Positions 30,573 to 40,287 of a DNA stretch of 64,000 bases are shown here, one piece after another. This DNA is from Lactiplantibacillus plantarum (GTDB taxonomy: Bacteria; Bacillota; Bacilli; Lactobacillales; Lactobacillaceae). Where the stretch lies: assembly GCF_014131735.1 (NCBI RefSeq), contig NZ_CP039121.1:1984001-2048000 (forward strand), in the 5' to 3' direction. The notes below the pieces were generated by a model. The model saw nothing but the letters and a program-made list of their open reading frames with translations, made no database searches and had not been told where the DNA came from. The position numbers and the translations under genes are program-made. How positions within the stretch are numbered: position 1 is the stretch's first letter; each line of letters starts with the position of its first letter.

Positions 30573-31265
30573 CTAATTTTGCGCCGCAAATAATGCAAGT
30601 AACATCGCTGCGGACTGCTTACCCGCTTCCAGGATAAATTCGTCAAAACTAACACCGGCATTTTCATCACCGACATCGGACATCGCGCGAATCACCACAT
30701 ATGGCGTCTGGAACTGGTGACAAGCTTGACCAATTGCGGCGCCCTCCATTTCACTAGATAGTGCTTCTGGAAAGTGTGCTAAAATCTTATCGGTAGCCGC
30801 CTTACCTGCGATAAATTGGTCACCGGAAACAATCAGTCCAGTCTTGGCATTCAAACCGGTTGCCTTGGCCGCCGCCATGATTTGCTTTACCCAATTGGCA
30901 TCCGTTTCGTAGTATAGTGGCTGTTGTGGTAATTGGCCATATTCGTAGTCAAAGGCCGTCGCATCAACATCGTGATAAGCAGTTGCCTTAGCTACGACAA
31001 CGTCACCGACATGCAAACCAGCGCCAATCCCACCTGCAGAACCAGAGTTGATGACAACGTCCACATCAAAGTTAGTAATCATTAAAGCCGTAGTCATACC
31101 AGCTTGCACTTTACCAATGCCTGATTGCACTAAGACAACTTCCTGCTGATCAATTGTCCCATCATAGAACGTAATATCCTTAATATTAACGATCTTTTCG
31201 TCTTGCAAAGCATCCCGTAACGTTTTAAGTTCTTCTTCCATCGCACAAATAATTCCAAATTTCAT
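30573..31265 (-). CDS. mtnN: 5'-methylthioadenosine/S-adenosylhomocysteine nucleosidase
   Basis: Splits adenine from SAH and MTA, detoxifying the by-products of methylation and feeding the LuxS route. 230 residues. Active-site Glu in IICAMEEE at residues 5-12, the substrate-binding SSEMEGAAIGQ and the catalytic Asp in RAMSDVGDENA are all present. ATG 31265. It sits 20 bp downstream of the small membrane protein gene and 58 bp upstream of iscS, all on one strand, so it may be part of a longer housekeeping transcript from the Nudix gene onward. Confidence 0.95.
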   Translation of the reverse strand: MKFGIICAMEEELKTLRDALQDEKIVNIKDITFYDGTIDQQEVVLVQSGIGKVQAGMTTALMITNFDVDVVINSGSAGGIGAGLHVGDVVVAKATAYHDVDATAFDYEYGQLPQQPLYYETDANWVKQIMAAAKATGLNAKTGLIVSGDQFIAGKAATDKILAHFPEALSSEMEGAAIGQACHQFQTPYVVIRAMSDVGDENAGVSFDEFILEAGKQSAAMLLALFAAQN

Positions 31266-31285
31266 GTGAGCCTAGCGCCTACTTT

Positions 31286-31537
31286 CTATGGTGTTAAAAA
31301 TAAAATTAAAAAGACAATAATAATCCCAACGACTAGTCCAGCAATCGCCCAATTCAATTTGCGGGCTAGCCGTTTCGTCTTGGCTTCTTCAACAGCCCGG
31401 TTGTTCTCAGCAGCATACGCTTGTCGGGATGCACTGGGTTCGGCCGTTGGTGATTCTTGTTCCTGAGTATCGTGACCAGTTGGCTGGCTACGTTGTTGTC
31501 GATATTGCTGTCTGGTGAGTCGATCATCATCTGCCAC
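31286..31537 (-). CDS. small tail-anchored membrane protein
   Basis: 83 residues. The first 55 are polar and charged (MADDDRLTRQQYRQQRSQ..., with EENNRAVEEAKTKR-like helix) and probably cytoplasmic; the last 25 form one strong membrane helix (WAIAGLVVGIIIVFLILFLTP). It starts with a GTG whose first base is the last base of the Nudix stop codon (TAGTG), so translation should be coupled. I do not know a function; similar short proteins occur between nudF and mtnN in other lactobacilli. Confidence 0.8.
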   Translation of the reverse strand: MADDDRLTRQQYRQQRSQPTGHDTQEQESPTAEPSASRQAYAAENNRAVEEAKTKRLARKLNWAIAGLVVGIIIVFLILFLTP

Positions 31538-32091
31538 TATGCTTCAACTCCTAACTCAGGGTGACTTTGCCAGTACCAAATCGCCATTACGGTTTTGGCA
31601 TCCTGAATCTGACCAGTCTGAACTTGACTGACAGCCGTCGCGAGGTCCAGCTTGATGAGCCTAATTTGTTCGTCAGGGTCTTGTGGGAATGCCGTTGCAA
31701 CCGCACTCAGACCGGTAGCAACGTACAACTTCATTAGTTCGTCCGTAAACCCGGGTGACGTGTAGAATTGGGCGACTGCTTCTAAGTGCTGAGCTGTCAA
31801 TCGGGTTTCCTCATTTAATTCGCGGACGGCCGCCTGGTCCATGGTCTCACCGGATTCGACCTTACCAGCCGGAATCTCGACGGTCAGCCCACCGGTTGCA
31901 GCGCGCCACTGTTGTTCAACAATCATTTTATGTTGCGCGGTAATCATCAGCATCGCGACGGCCGGCTGGTGTCGCACAATTTCACGTGTTGCCGTCGTTT
32001 GATCTGGTAAAGTGACTTCTTGTCGTTCGACCTGTACCAACCCGCCTTGATAAACCAACTGACGACTCTGAACCCGTTCCTCAAATGTCAT
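31537..32091 (-). CDS. nudF: ADP-ribose pyrophosphatase (Nudix hydrolase)
   Basis: 184 residues. The complete Nudix box is present: GKVESGETMDQAAVRELNEE (about 76-95), with the catalytic REx2xEE. The N-terminal half (VYQGGLVQVERQEVTLPDQ) and PAVAMLMITAQHKMIVEQQWR, together with the Pro-rich spacing after the box (FYTSPGFTDELMKLYVATGL), are typical of ADP-ribose pyrophosphatases. Likely hydrolyses ADP-ribose to AMP and ribose 5-phosphate. First of three tightly spaced genes (with the tail-anchored protein and mtnN). Confidence 0.9.
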   Translation of the reverse strand: MTFEERVQSRQLVYQGGLVQVERQEVTLPDQTTATREIVRHQPAVAMLMITAQHKMIVEQQWRAATGGLTVEIPAGKVESGETMDQAAVRELNEETRLTAQHLEAVAQFYTSPGFTDELMKLYVATGLSAVATAFPQDPDEQIRLIKLDLATAVSQVQTGQIQDAKTVMAIWYWQSHPELGVEA

Positions 32092-32196
32092 TGATCAAGA
32101 ACCCCTTTCAGTGTCTGCTCTCTCAATAAGGATACCGATTTTTTAGCTCGATTGCAATTTTCAACTGGGCGATTTCGGTAATTTTAACGAACCCGC

Positions 32197-32243
32197 AAAA
32201 AATGGGCTAACGAGCGACCAATTTGGCTCCTTAACCCATTTTT
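32197..32243 (-). terminator. dapF terminator
   Basis: Outer stem AAAATGGG/CCCATTTT with an imperfect inner stem; the minus strand reads out through a T run. Lies 43 bp past the dapF stop. Confidence 0.7.
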
Positions 32244-32285
32244 CCAATTCTTAAAATCAAGCGGACCAATTGACACTAATCGCCA

Positions 32286-33284
32286 TTAGGCCTTTGCAAG
32301 GTTAGCGACGAAATCTTCATAAGCAACCTGCTCACCAGTTTCCGTTGCGGTAGCTGGGCTGTAGTCGCCCTGAAGCGCATCTTCTAATGGCAAAGTCACG
32401 ATCCGGACGAACGTCGCGTTACCGATCAATTCCATCCAGTATTCTTCATCGGCACCTTGGTGAACAACGGTTTTGACCATCCCACCAGGATTGGTGACGT
32501 GGATTTCTTGATTAAAATCGGTACTTTCTTGGTGTAATAACACGTACATCAATGAGGAAGCCGACATCGCAGTCCCACAAGCATTGGTAAAACCAACCCC
32601 GCGTTCAAACGTGCGTACAAAAATTGAATTTGGTCCTAAGACTTCCACAAAACTAACGTTGACGCCATCAGGGAAAATTTGGTTTTTACCATCATTCATC
32701 CATTCACCGATACGTCCTAATTCGGGGCCAACCAACGTATCATGGTCAACGAACGCAATCAAATGCGGATTAGGCACCGCCACAGCTGAGAATTTCAAGT
32801 CAGCAGACAGCGCTGGAATCTTTTCATTAATAATTGTCGTCGCATCGTTATTCGCATGCATGCCAAGTGTCTGCGCGTCGAAAGTTACGGGTGAAATTTC
32901 AACACTGTAAGCTGGGACGTGGGCCGCAAAATCAGCAACGGCCTGCACCTTTAAGTCCGCATACATCGTCTGAACCCGGAAGTCTTCCTGACTATTTTGC
33001 GTGCCCAAATAACGAGCAACGGTCCGTAGCCCATTACCGCACATGCTAGCTTCCGTCCCGTCCGCATTAATGACCCGCATCCGACCAAGTACTTGTGGAT
33101 GTTCTGATTTATCAACAACCAACACGCCATCAGCGCCATCGTACAAACCTGCGCCGTCACGTTTACAAATGTTAATTGCCAATTGCTTCAAATCCGCATC
33201 CGATAACGGTGCTTGAAATTGTGTTTGATCCAATAAATAAAAATCGTTACCAGAACCGTGTACCTTGATCATTTTCACAGCCAT
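32286..33284 (-). CDS. dapF: diaminopimelate epimerase
   Basis: Converts LL- to meso-diaminopimelate, the peptidoglycan cross-linking residue of L. plantarum and a lysine precursor. 332 residues, longer than the 270-280 of many bacteria but usual for lactobacilli. The two catalytic cysteines are Cys82 (EASMCGNGLR) and the one in FTNACGTAMSAS; MIKVHGSGNDFYLLD marks the N-terminus. ATG 33284 follows AGGA by six bases. It stands alone, with a terminator on each side. Presence of this gene fits an mDAP-type wall, as does the NlpC/P60 enzyme at 12.8-14.3 kb. Confidence 0.95.
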   Translation of the reverse strand: MAVKMIKVHGSGNDFYLLDQTQFQAPLSDADLKQLAINICKRDGAGLYDGADGVLVVDKSEHPQVLGRMRVINADGTEASMCGNGLRTVARYLGTQNSQEDFRVQTMYADLKVQAVADFAAHVPAYSVEISPVTFDAQTLGMHANNDATTIINEKIPALSADLKFSAVAVPNPHLIAFVDHDTLVGPELGRIGEWMNDGKNQIFPDGVNVSFVEVLGPNSIFVRTFERGVGFTNACGTAMSASSLMYVLLHQESTDFNQEIHVTNPGGMVKTVVHQGADEEYWMELIGNATFVRIVTLPLEDALQGDYSPATATETGEQVAYEDFVANLAKA

Positions 33285-33290
33285 CAACAT

Positions 33291-33533
33291 CCTATCTATA
33301 TAAAATCGACCTTAATTTAAACTACTTCATTATCATACTGACTTTTTCATGAAAATTCAATTGCAAAGGACCATTTCTCATAATAACCATTCAAAGTCCT
33401 GCGCAGCAACTGTAAATTCTTAATAGCTCTTAAATCTTGCATCTGAAAAACGCAATCAGTTTTTTACAGCTGTATCTCAATCATCCCGGTGTTCGGATTT
33501 ACTGACTACTTGATAATCCCCACACGCCAGCAC
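33291..33533. other. gene-free stretch between ileS and dapF
   Basis: About 240 bp plus the ileS terminator, AT-rich. It should hold the dapF promoter on the minus strand; I could not single one out. No other feature seen. Confidence 0.4.
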
Positions 33534-33581
33534 AAAAAAGTGCCACTAATCAGTCCCGTTTGACTGATTAGTGGCACTTTT
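33534..33581 (-). terminator. ileS terminator
   Basis: A 20-bp perfect stem (33536-33555 with 33562-33581) around loop CCGTTT; on the minus strand the T run continues. Confidence 0.92.
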
Positions 33582-33618
33582 CATAAGTTATCAAGACTCA
33601 CGCTAAATTTAATTCAGA

Positions 33619-36417
33619 TTAAGCTTCCAAACCAGTTGTTACTGATTCAGGGTAGTTTTCACGAACGATTGCGGCGCACCGTGCACATAACATCGGATAA
33701 GCCTCGTCACTGCCAACATCGGTCTTAACCATTCGGCAACGATCACAAACGTCACCGTCAGCATGGCCAACCTTGATGGCTAACGTGTCACCAAATGTTT
33801 CTGCGTCTGCAGGCGCGTCACTTAACGCGTGTAGATCTAATGCTGAAACCATCAACATCTGCCGAACATTGGTGTTCAAATGATCTAAGAAGGCTTGCGT
33901 ATCATCATCAACATACAAATCCAAGTGTGCTTCCAAGGATTTACCAATCAACTTAGCATCCCGGGCTTCTTCCAACGCCTTTAAGACGTTACTCCGAAGA
34001 TCCATGAACCGCGTCCATTGAGCCATCAACTCGTCGCTGTTCGCATAATTTTGAACAGCTGGCATCTCAGCTAATTGCGCAAATTCTTCTGGTTCCTTCA
34101 AGAATGGCCAAATTTCTTCAGTCGTGTGTGGCAGCATTGGTGTGAAGAGCTTCGTCAAGGCAACCAAAACATCGTAGAAGACCGTTTGCATCGACCGCCG
34201 TGAATGGCTATCCTCGGCATCAATGTACATAATATCCTTGGCAATATCGAGATAGAAGTTTGATAAATCAACCGTCAAGAAGTTGATCAACTTCTTGTAG
34301 ATATCCAAGAAATCATAATGATCGTAATGGTCCTTCGTCTCAGCTACGAATTCGTTCAACCGTGTTTCCATGTACTGGTCCACACTTGCTAAATCTTCAT
34401 AAGCCACGCGGTTGGTCTTCGGATCAAAGTCTGCGGTGTTGCCTAACATGAAGCGTACCGTATTCCGGAACTTCTTGTAGGAATCGGCTACTTGCTTAAA
34501 GCTTTCCATTGAGACCCGAACGTCGGAACTGGTATCCACTGAAGCGACCCACATCCGAACGATTTCAGCACCCATCTGCTTAATAACATCAGCTGGCGCA
34601 ATCGTGTTGCCCAGTGACTTACTCATCTTACGACCTTGATTATCCAACGTGAAACCTTGTGACAAGACTTGCTTGTATGGGGCATGTCCAGAAACAGCCA
34701 CACTCGTAATCAAGCTTGAGTTGAACCAACCACGATATTGGTCAGAACCTTCAAGGTATAAGTCGGCTGGATAGTCGAGGTATGAGCGCTCTGCCAGGAC
34801 ACCCTGGTGTGATGAACCAGAGTCGAACCAAACATCCATAATATCGGTTTCCTTAGTAAAGGTACCGTTTGGTGAATGTTCATTGGTATAGCCATCTGGC
34901 AATAGATCCTTAGCGTCGCGTTCGAACCAAACATTCGAACCATACTTGCCAAATAAATCAGCTACGTGGTTAATCGTCACTTCGTCCATGATGGCAGTGC
35001 CATCTTCAGCATAGAAGATTGGAAGAGGTACACCCCAAACTCGTTGCCGTGAAATGACCCAGTCACCACGGTCACGAATCATGTTGTAAAGACGCTTTTT
35101 ACCCCACTCTGGGAAGAATTCAACGTCATCCATCGACTTAAGGATTTCATCACGCATATCACCAACGGAAGCAAACCACTGTGGCGTTGCCCGGAAGATA
35201 ATCGGCTTCTTAGTCCGCCAGTCAAATGGATAGCTGTGTTCGTATGGCATATATTTCAGTAATAACCCAGCGGCCTTCAACTTGTCCAGTGCGATCTTGT
35301 TAGCGTCATCGTAGAAGACCCCCGCAAAATCATCACCAGCTTCAGCCGTTAAGAACCCTTTGTCATCTACGGGAGCAAAGATTGGCAGGTCGTATTGCTT
35401 ACCGATCCGGTAGTCATCTTCCCCATAACCAGGCGCAGTATGCACTAGCCCAGTCCCAGAATCAAGTGTGACAAAATCACCTAACATCGTTACTAAATGC
35501 CGACTGTTGTCAAAAGGATGTTCGCACAAAATGTTTTCGAGTTCCGCACCCTTGACCGTTTTAAGCACTTGAACATCTTCCCAACCAAATCGTTTGGCAT
35601 TTTCGTCCAACAATTCAGCCGCGAGCACAAACTTACGATTTTCACCAGCCGGTTGCACAACGACGTAATCAAAACTTGCATCGATTGTGATTCCTTCTGA
35701 AGCTGGAATCGTCCAAGGAGTTGTTGTCCAAACAACCATATAGGTATCATCATCTAAGACACCCTTACCATCAATGACATGTTCACCGTAGAAGGCGGAT
35801 GGCGATGTCACATCATGATATTCCACTTCAGCTTCTGCCAAAGCCGATTCAGAAGACCATGACCAGAAGACAGGCTTTTGGCCCCGGTAGATCAAGTGAC
35901 GTTTAGCAAACGCACCAAAGACCCGCACTTGAGCCGCTTCAAATTCTGGCTTTAACGTTAAGTATGGGTTGTCCCATTCACCAGCAACGCCTAAGCGCTT
36001 AAACTCATCACGTTGACGATCAACTTGTTCCAACGCGTATTTCCGACAAAGTTCTCGGAATTCATTGTCCGTCATCTTCTTGCGGTCATAACCGGCTTGC
36101 TTTAACTTCTGTTCGATTGGTAGCCCATGGGTATCCCAACCAGGAACGTAAGGTGCCCGAAACCCATTCATCGACTTATAGCGAACGATGAAATCCTTCG
36201 TGATCTTATTTAAGGCGTGCCCCATATGGATATCACCATTCGCGTATGGTGGGCCATCGTGTAAGATAAAGCTTGGCTTACCTTCATTCAATTTTTGCCG
36301 TTGTTCGTAGACTTTATTTTCAGCCCACACATTTTGCCGTTCAACTTCTTTGACCGGTAAGTTTCCACGCATTTTAAACTTGGTCTTACCGAGGTTTAAC
36401 GTTTCTTTAACGCGCAT
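33619..36417 (-). CDS. ileS: isoleucyl-tRNA synthetase
   Basis: 932 residues, class I synthetase. The HIGH motif appears as HMGH at 64-67 ([10 protein letters not shown]), KMSKS is in [10 protein letters not shown], and the editing domain lies between. The C-terminus has a four-Cys zinc site (CDRC ... CARC). ATG 36417 has GGAG eight bases upstream. An in-frame extension of nine codons lacks a ribosome site. A T-box leader precedes it, so expression rises when tRNA-Ile is uncharged. It is the last gene of the division cluster, directly downstream of divIVA. Confidence 0.97.
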   Translation of the reverse strand: MRVKETLNLGKTKFKMRGNLPVKEVERQNVWAENKVYEQRQKLNEGKPSFILHDGPPYANGDIHMGHALNKITKDFIVRYKSMNGFRAPYVPGWDTHGLPIEQKLKQAGYDRKKMTDNEFRELCRKYALEQVDRQRDEFKRLGVAGEWDNPYLTLKPEFEAAQVRVFGAFAKRHLIYRGQKPVFWSWSSESALAEAEVEYHDVTSPSAFYGEHVIDGKGVLDDDTYMVVWTTTPWTIPASEGITIDASFDYVVVQPAGENRKFVLAAELLDENAKRFGWEDVQVLKTVKGAELENILCEHPFDNSRHLVTMLGDFVTLDSGTGLVHTAPGYGEDDYRIGKQYDLPIFAPVDDKGFLTAEAGDDFAGVFYDDANKIALDKLKAAGLLLKYMPYEHSYPFDWRTKKPIIFRATPQWFASVGDMRDEILKSMDDVEFFPEWGKKRLYNMIRDRGDWVISRQRVWGVPLPIFYAEDGTAIMDEVTINHVADLFGKYGSNVWFERDAKDLLPDGYTNEHSPNGTFTKETDIMDVWFDSGSSHQGVLAERSYLDYPADLYLEGSDQYRGWFNSSLITSVAVSGHAPYKQVLSQGFTLDNQGRKMSKSLGNTIAPADVIKQMGAEIVRMWVASVDTSSDVRVSMESFKQVADSYKKFRNTVRFMLGNTADFDPKTNRVAYEDLASVDQYMETRLNEFVAETKDHYDHYDFLDIYKKLINFLTVDLSNFYLDIAKDIMYIDAEDSHSRRSMQTVFYDVLVALTKLFTPMLPHTTEEIWPFLKEPEEFAQLAEMPAVQNYANSDELMAQWTRFMDLRSNVLKALEEARDAKLIGKSLEAHLDLYVDDDTQAFLDHLNTNVRQMLMVSALDLHALSDAPADAETFGDTLAIKVGHADGDVCDRCRMVKTDVGSDEAYPMLCARCAAIVRENYPESVTTGLEA

Positions 36418-36454
36418 ATTCTCACTCCTTAAAATTTTTATCAAACAATCGCCA

Positions 36455-36720
36455 TTGGATTTTTAGACACAAAAAAACTTCGTCCACCCAGGGACGAAGT
36501 TATCGTGGTACCACCCAATTTTAGAATTGTTTAAATTCTCTCTTAGCATGGTTAACGTCCATGGACCGGCCACCCTTACTCAATTCAGGATAGCATTCGG
36601 AGATGATCTGCAACTAACTAAGGGACGACTGCCTTTCCATTGCCGGCAGCTCTCTGGGCGTATTAGCTAATTGTTTGCTGTTCTCCTCAATACATTCAAT
36701 TCGCTTCAATTGTGCCTGAC
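36455..36720 (-). promoter_or_regulatory. T-box leader of ileS
   Basis: On the minus strand the T-box core GGGTGGTACCACG (36516-36504) is followed by the terminator stem ACTTCGTCC/GGACGAAGT (36478-36501 region) and T7. Upstream, AGAGAGCTGCCGG and AAAGGCAG fit the apical part of Stem I. Several AUC triplets lie in the stretch after it, consistent with isoleucine; I could not fix which is the specifier. Confidence 0.9.
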
Positions 36721-36730
36721 GATCGCCTAA

Positions 36731-37429
36731 TTAATTATTAGTGCTGTCATCATCAGGGAAAATAACCACCGTCTGTTGTTGGACTTGATCGCCACCGTCC
36801 GCAACGGGGGTCTCACCACTCGTTGCTTCCGTAATTTCAACGGTTGCTTCTGAGTTTACGCTCGCATCCCCCGAGTTGTCAAGGTTATCTTCCTTTAAAA
36901 CGTGTTGAATTTCAGCATAATCAGCCGTATTCGTTTCGCTAAGTAGTTGATCCCAATCCTTGCTCTTAACCACTTCTAACTGCGATTCTAACATCACTTG
37001 CAAGCGTTGCCGGAAGACCCGCGTTTGTTTCTTCAAATCATCAGTTTCAACGGATAATCGTTTGGCCTTTTGAGAAGCTTCGTCGATCATTTGGTTTGAC
37101 TTGTCGGTTGCTTCACTCACAATGTCAGACGCTTGTTTCTGAGCTTCGCGGGTGATAATGTCGGCTTCCTTCTTAGAGTTCGTCTTCACTTTATCAGCAG
37201 CTTCTTGAGCCACCAAGATAGATTGATTCAAGGAATCTTTCAATTCATTGAAATACTTCAACTTACCTTCACTCGAGTCCAACCGTTCTTGGAGGTCTTT
37301 ATTTTGCTTCAAGGTAATTTGATAATCTTTGATAATTTGTTCTAGAAAATCATTAACCTCATCAATATTGTAACCACGCAGTTTCGTTGAAAACTCTTTG
37401 TTATGAATGTCATCAGGACTTAACACCAT
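36731..37429 (-). CDS. divIVA: cell division initiation protein DivIVA
   Basis: 232 residues. The N-terminal membrane-targeting segment MVLSPDDIHNKEFSTKLRGYNIDEVNDFLEQII is the family signature (negative curvature binding by a Phe/Arg tip), followed by a coiled coil to about residue 165 and an acidic, Thr/Glu-rich tail. It marks septa and poles and organises late division proteins. ATG 37429 is seven bases after GGAGG. Follows ylmH by 17 bp at the end of the dcw operon, ahead of the ileS T-box. Confidence 0.95.
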   Translation of the reverse strand: MVLSPDDIHNKEFSTKLRGYNIDEVNDFLEQIIKDYQITLKQNKDLQERLDSSEGKLKYFNELKDSLNQSILVAQEAADKVKTNSKKEADIITREAQKQASDIVSEATDKSNQMIDEASQKAKRLSVETDDLKKQTRVFRQRLQVMLESQLEVVKSKDWDQLLSETNTADYAEIQHVLKEDNLDNSGDASVNSEATVEITEATSGETPVADGGDQVQQQTVVIFPDDDSTNN

Positions 37430-37446
37430 TAGAATTCCTCCAATAT

Positions 37447-38232
37447 CTATTTACTATGAATAATATTTAATGTTATTCGCAGCCGCGCTTTTTTGGTCTC
37501 ACCGCTAATTTCGGCAAGTCGGACACGACCGTAATGGTTCACACTCAGCATATCTAACAATGCTAACTCGTAATCAGCTTTCGGTAAGTCAGCCCAATTC
37601 AGCCGAACCTTAGCACCTTCGATCAATTCCTTGGCGTGATGCCGCGACAAGTTGAACGCCGCCTTAATGATACTATCCGCACGTAATGAACTAACCGTCG
37701 TAGTAACTGCCTCCCAGTCGTCTTCCGGTGTGATCACCGCCGACAATGGTACCGCTGTTAAGTGGACTTTCGTCTTACCAAAACGGTCGATTTGCTCCTC
37801 GAAATAGCTGGCCATCTCGGTTTCGCACACAAACTGCCATGTCGTTCCGTCAGTCACGATGTCACCAAAGACATCACGCTCGACGCCGGCATTGGCAAGC
37901 GTCCCCAGAATTTGACCATGCTTTAAGGTGGCAAACTTCACGGGATAAACAATGTTAAACAGTGTGATTTGAAAATCGGCCACTTCAGGTTCGTAATACA
38001 CCGGGTAAAATAAGATCCGTTGTAACTCAGCACCTTCAAAGCCACCGGATGCCCGCATCCGCACGTCGTCTAACTGGTTGACCAGCGTTTGCGCAATGTA
38101 GATTTGTCGCGGGTTCAAAAACGCAGTTAAGATTGGTCGGTACTGATCAGCTACTTGCCGTAGCCAACCAGTGACCTGTTCAATAAATGGGGCTTCACTA
38201 TCGCGAAAATGTTGTTTTAAGTTATCATTCAC
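37447..38232 (-). CDS. ylmH: S4-domain RNA-binding protein YlmH
   Basis: 261 residues. The N-terminal two thirds (FIEQVTGWLRQVADQYRPILTAFLNPRQ...) are the YlmH-specific region; an S4 RNA-binding domain lies at about 183-245 (LRADSIIKAAFNLSRHHAKE..., with VRLNWADLPKADYEL). Located between ylmG and divIVA, as in most Firmicutes. YlmH homologues have been linked to ribosome quality control on stalled large subunits in addition to the older genetic link to division; neither is shown by this sequence. ATG 38232. Confidence 0.92.
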   Translation of the reverse strand: MNDNLKQHFRDSEAPFIEQVTGWLRQVADQYRPILTAFLNPRQIYIAQTLVNQLDDVRMRASGGFEGAELQRILFYPVYYEPEVADFQITLFNIVYPVKFATLKHGQILGTLANAGVERDVFGDIVTDGTTWQFVCETEMASYFEEQIDRFGKTKVHLTAVPLSAVITPEDDWEAVTTTVSSLRADSIIKAAFNLSRHHAKELIEGAKVRLNWADLPKADYELALLDMLSVNHYGRVRLAEISGETKKARLRITLNIIHSK

Positions 38233-38255
38233 GATACTATCCTCGTTATTTTAAT

Positions 38256-38525
38256 TTAGTATATCAATAAAGTTATCAGATAAAATAGGCCACTTTCAGC
38301 TAATTGGAGCACTAACAGCGCAATGATCGGCGAAAAATCCAGTCCGGCAATTGCGGGAATAAAGCGCCGAAAAATACTGAGAAATGGTTCACAGATTTGA
38401 CCTAAGAATTGGCCCACGCGAGTATTATAAGCTCCCGGGAACCATGACATCAAAATGTAAACCACAATGGCTAATTGGTACAGTTGAAACAACCGACTAA
38501 TAATCGTCACTAACAGGCCACTCAC
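38256..38525 (-). CDS. ylmG: YggT/YlmG family membrane protein
   Basis: 89 residues, two long hydrophobic segments (about 6-27 and 62-88) separated by YNTRVGQFLGQICEPFLSIFRRFIP, the family signature. Conserved between sepF and ylmH. The start is uncertain: GTG 38525 overlaps the AAGGAG site (38530-38525) itself, GTG 38510 is 14 bases from it, and a CTG at 38516 has the best spacing. Four bases separate the sepF stop end from the GTG 38525 first base only by overlap, so coupling to sepF is likely. Confidence 0.88.
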   Translation of the reverse strand: MSGLLVTIISRLFQLYQLAIVVYILMSWFPGAYNTRVGQFLGQICEPFLSIFRRFIPAIAGLDFSPIIALLVLQLAESGLFYLITLLIY

Positions 38526-38528
38526 TCC

Positions 38529-38951
38529 TTATAATTTGCTCGTATCAAACTGACTTGTCGTACTTCCGGAAACCTCGTAATTTTCAGGAATACAGAGGAA
38601 AATTTCATCACCGATCCGTTCGATCTCACCATTGATGGCAAAAACCGTCCCGGTCAAAAAATCCACAATCCGGCGTGCCATTTCATCATCGACGTGATCA
38701 AAATTAATGATTACAGCTTGATTTTTCAATAACTGCGTCGCAATTTCTTTCACGTCCGAATAAATTTTCGGTTCGAATAGGGCAATTTTGCTATTCACCG
38801 ACTTGCCCCCTTGCATTGGAACTACCTTTGGCGTGCTCCGAGTATTGGTTGCAGATTCAGTGGGAGCCGCCGCTTGGGAAGCTTCGGTGGGTTCCTCATA
38901 CTGACTGTCAGAATCACCAACACCAAAAAAGTTACTAATGAATCCGGCCAT
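38529..38951 (-). CDS. sepF: cell division protein SepF
   Basis: 140 residues. An amphipathic N-terminal helix (MAGFISNFFGVG) for membrane binding, an acidic Thr/Ser/Ala-rich linker (13-55), and the SepF core (about 60-130) with KIALFEPKIYSDVKEIA, VIINFDHVD and RIVDFLTGTVFAI. It anchors FtsZ filaments at the membrane, alongside FtsA. Starts at ATG 38951, with a GGGAG site eleven bases upstream, 23 bp downstream of ftsZ. Normal length and order. Confidence 0.94.
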   Translation of the reverse strand: MAGFISNFFGVGDSDSQYEEPTEASQAAAPTESATNTRSTPKVVPMQGGKSVNSKIALFEPKIYSDVKEIATQLLKNQAVIINFDHVDDEMARRIVDFLTGTVFAINGEIERIGDEIFLCIPENYEVSGSTTSQFDTSKL

Positions 38952-38974
38952 GTGCTTGCGCTCCCTTCACCGTT

Positions 38975-40258
38975 TTACTTACGCCGGCGCTTGAAGAATG
39001 GTGGTGTATCTAGCGAATCACCACTGTTATCATCCTTACTATCGTCAGCTTGTGAGTTGTCATTAAAGACATCAAAATCAGTTTTTTCAACATTGTTAAA
39101 CTCTTGACCATTGTTGACTGGCCGTGAATTGTTCGGTTCGCGCCGAATATCCCAATTACCGAATGGGTCGTTAGCTTGGGACTCACTTGATTGGGCCGCT
39201 TCACTCGTCGCTGGCTGGTCAGTTGGCGTTGCGAACATGCCGCCTCGTTGCTGACTAGCTTCACTACGACTAGGCTGGCTGTCCATCTTGAGTTCGCGTT
39301 GCTTCTGATCGATACCAGTGGCAATCACGGTCACCCGGACTTCATCGCCAAGACTTTCATCGATCGAAGTCCCAAAGATAATGTTAACATCAGTCGTTGC
39401 CGCTTGGGAAACAATGTCAGAAGCAGCTTGGGCTTCATACAAGGACATGTCGGGGCCACCCGTGATGTTCAGCAAGACTTGTTCGGCACCATCGATTGAA
39501 ACTTCCAATAATGGTGAAGAAATGGCTTGTTTAGTCGCGTCCGCCGTCCGGTTCTCACCACTAGCAGAGCCAATACCCATCAGAGCGGAACCTTGGTTTT
39601 GCATGACCGTCTTAACGTCGGCAAAGTCCAAGTTAACGTACCCTGGTGACGTGATTAAGTCAGAGATACCTTGAACCCCTTGACGTAACACATTATCAGC
39701 TTCTTGGAAGGCTTCCATCATTGGAGTCTTCTTATCAACGATTTCAAGCAAACGGTTGTTAGCAATAATGATCAACGTATCAACGTTGTCTTTCATCTGA
39801 GCAATTCCTTCAGCAGCGTTACGAGCACGCTTAGGACCTTCAAATGTAAATGGACGGGTGACAACACCCACTGTCAGCGCGCCGGAGTCCTTAGCAATTT
39901 TAGCCACAACTGGTGCCGCACCATTACCAGTACCGCCACCCATACCGGCCGTTACAAAGACCATATCTGAGCCTTGTAACGCTTCTGTCAAGGCCTCTTC
40001 ACTTTCCTGCGCAGCCTTGGAACCAACATCAGGATTAGAACCTGCGCCTAATCCCCGCGTAAGCTTTGGTCCAAGTTGAATTTTAGTTTCGGCATTTGAA
40101 GTTTGTAATGCCTGCACATCAGTGTTGGCAACGATGAATTCGACGCCTTTAACATCTTCAGCAATCATCCGGTTAACGGCGTTACCACCACCGCCACCGA
40201 CACCGATGACTTTAATATTAGCCCCTGAGTTCTGGGTTGAATCTAAAGAAAATTCCAT
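38975..40258 (-). CDS. ftsZ: cell division protein FtsZ
   Basis: 427 residues. Tubulin-like GTPase that forms the Z ring. GTP-binding [10 protein letters not shown] is in the N-terminal domain, with [18 protein letters not shown] at the start and the T7-loop region [11 protein letters not shown]. The C-terminal linker is long and Asn/Ser/Asp-rich, ending in the conserved peptide [11 protein letters not shown] that binds FtsA and SepF. ATG 40258 follows GGAGG by seven bases. From memory, L. plantarum FtsZ is among proteins reported as O-glycosylated; the linker is the obvious place. Confidence 0.98.
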   Translation of the reverse strand: MEFSLDSTQNSGANIKVIGVGGGGGNAVNRMIAEDVKGVEFIVANTDVQALQTSNAETKIQLGPKLTRGLGAGSNPDVGSKAAQESEEALTEALQGSDMVFVTAGMGGGTGNGAAPVVAKIAKDSGALTVGVVTRPFTFEGPKRARNAAEGIAQMKDNVDTLIIIANNRLLEIVDKKTPMMEAFQEADNVLRQGVQGISDLITSPGYVNLDFADVKTVMQNQGSALMGIGSASGENRTADATKQAISSPLLEVSIDGAEQVLLNITGGPDMSLYEAQAASDIVSQAATTDVNIIFGTSIDESLGDEVRVTVIATGIDQKQRELKMDSQPSRSEASQQRGGMFATPTDQPATSEAAQSSESQANDPFGNWDIRREPNNSRPVNNGQEFNNVEKTDFDVFNDNSQADDSKDDNSGDSLDTPPFFKRRRK

Positions 40259-40287
40259 GTTTTTTCCTCCGTCATTTCTATCCGATA

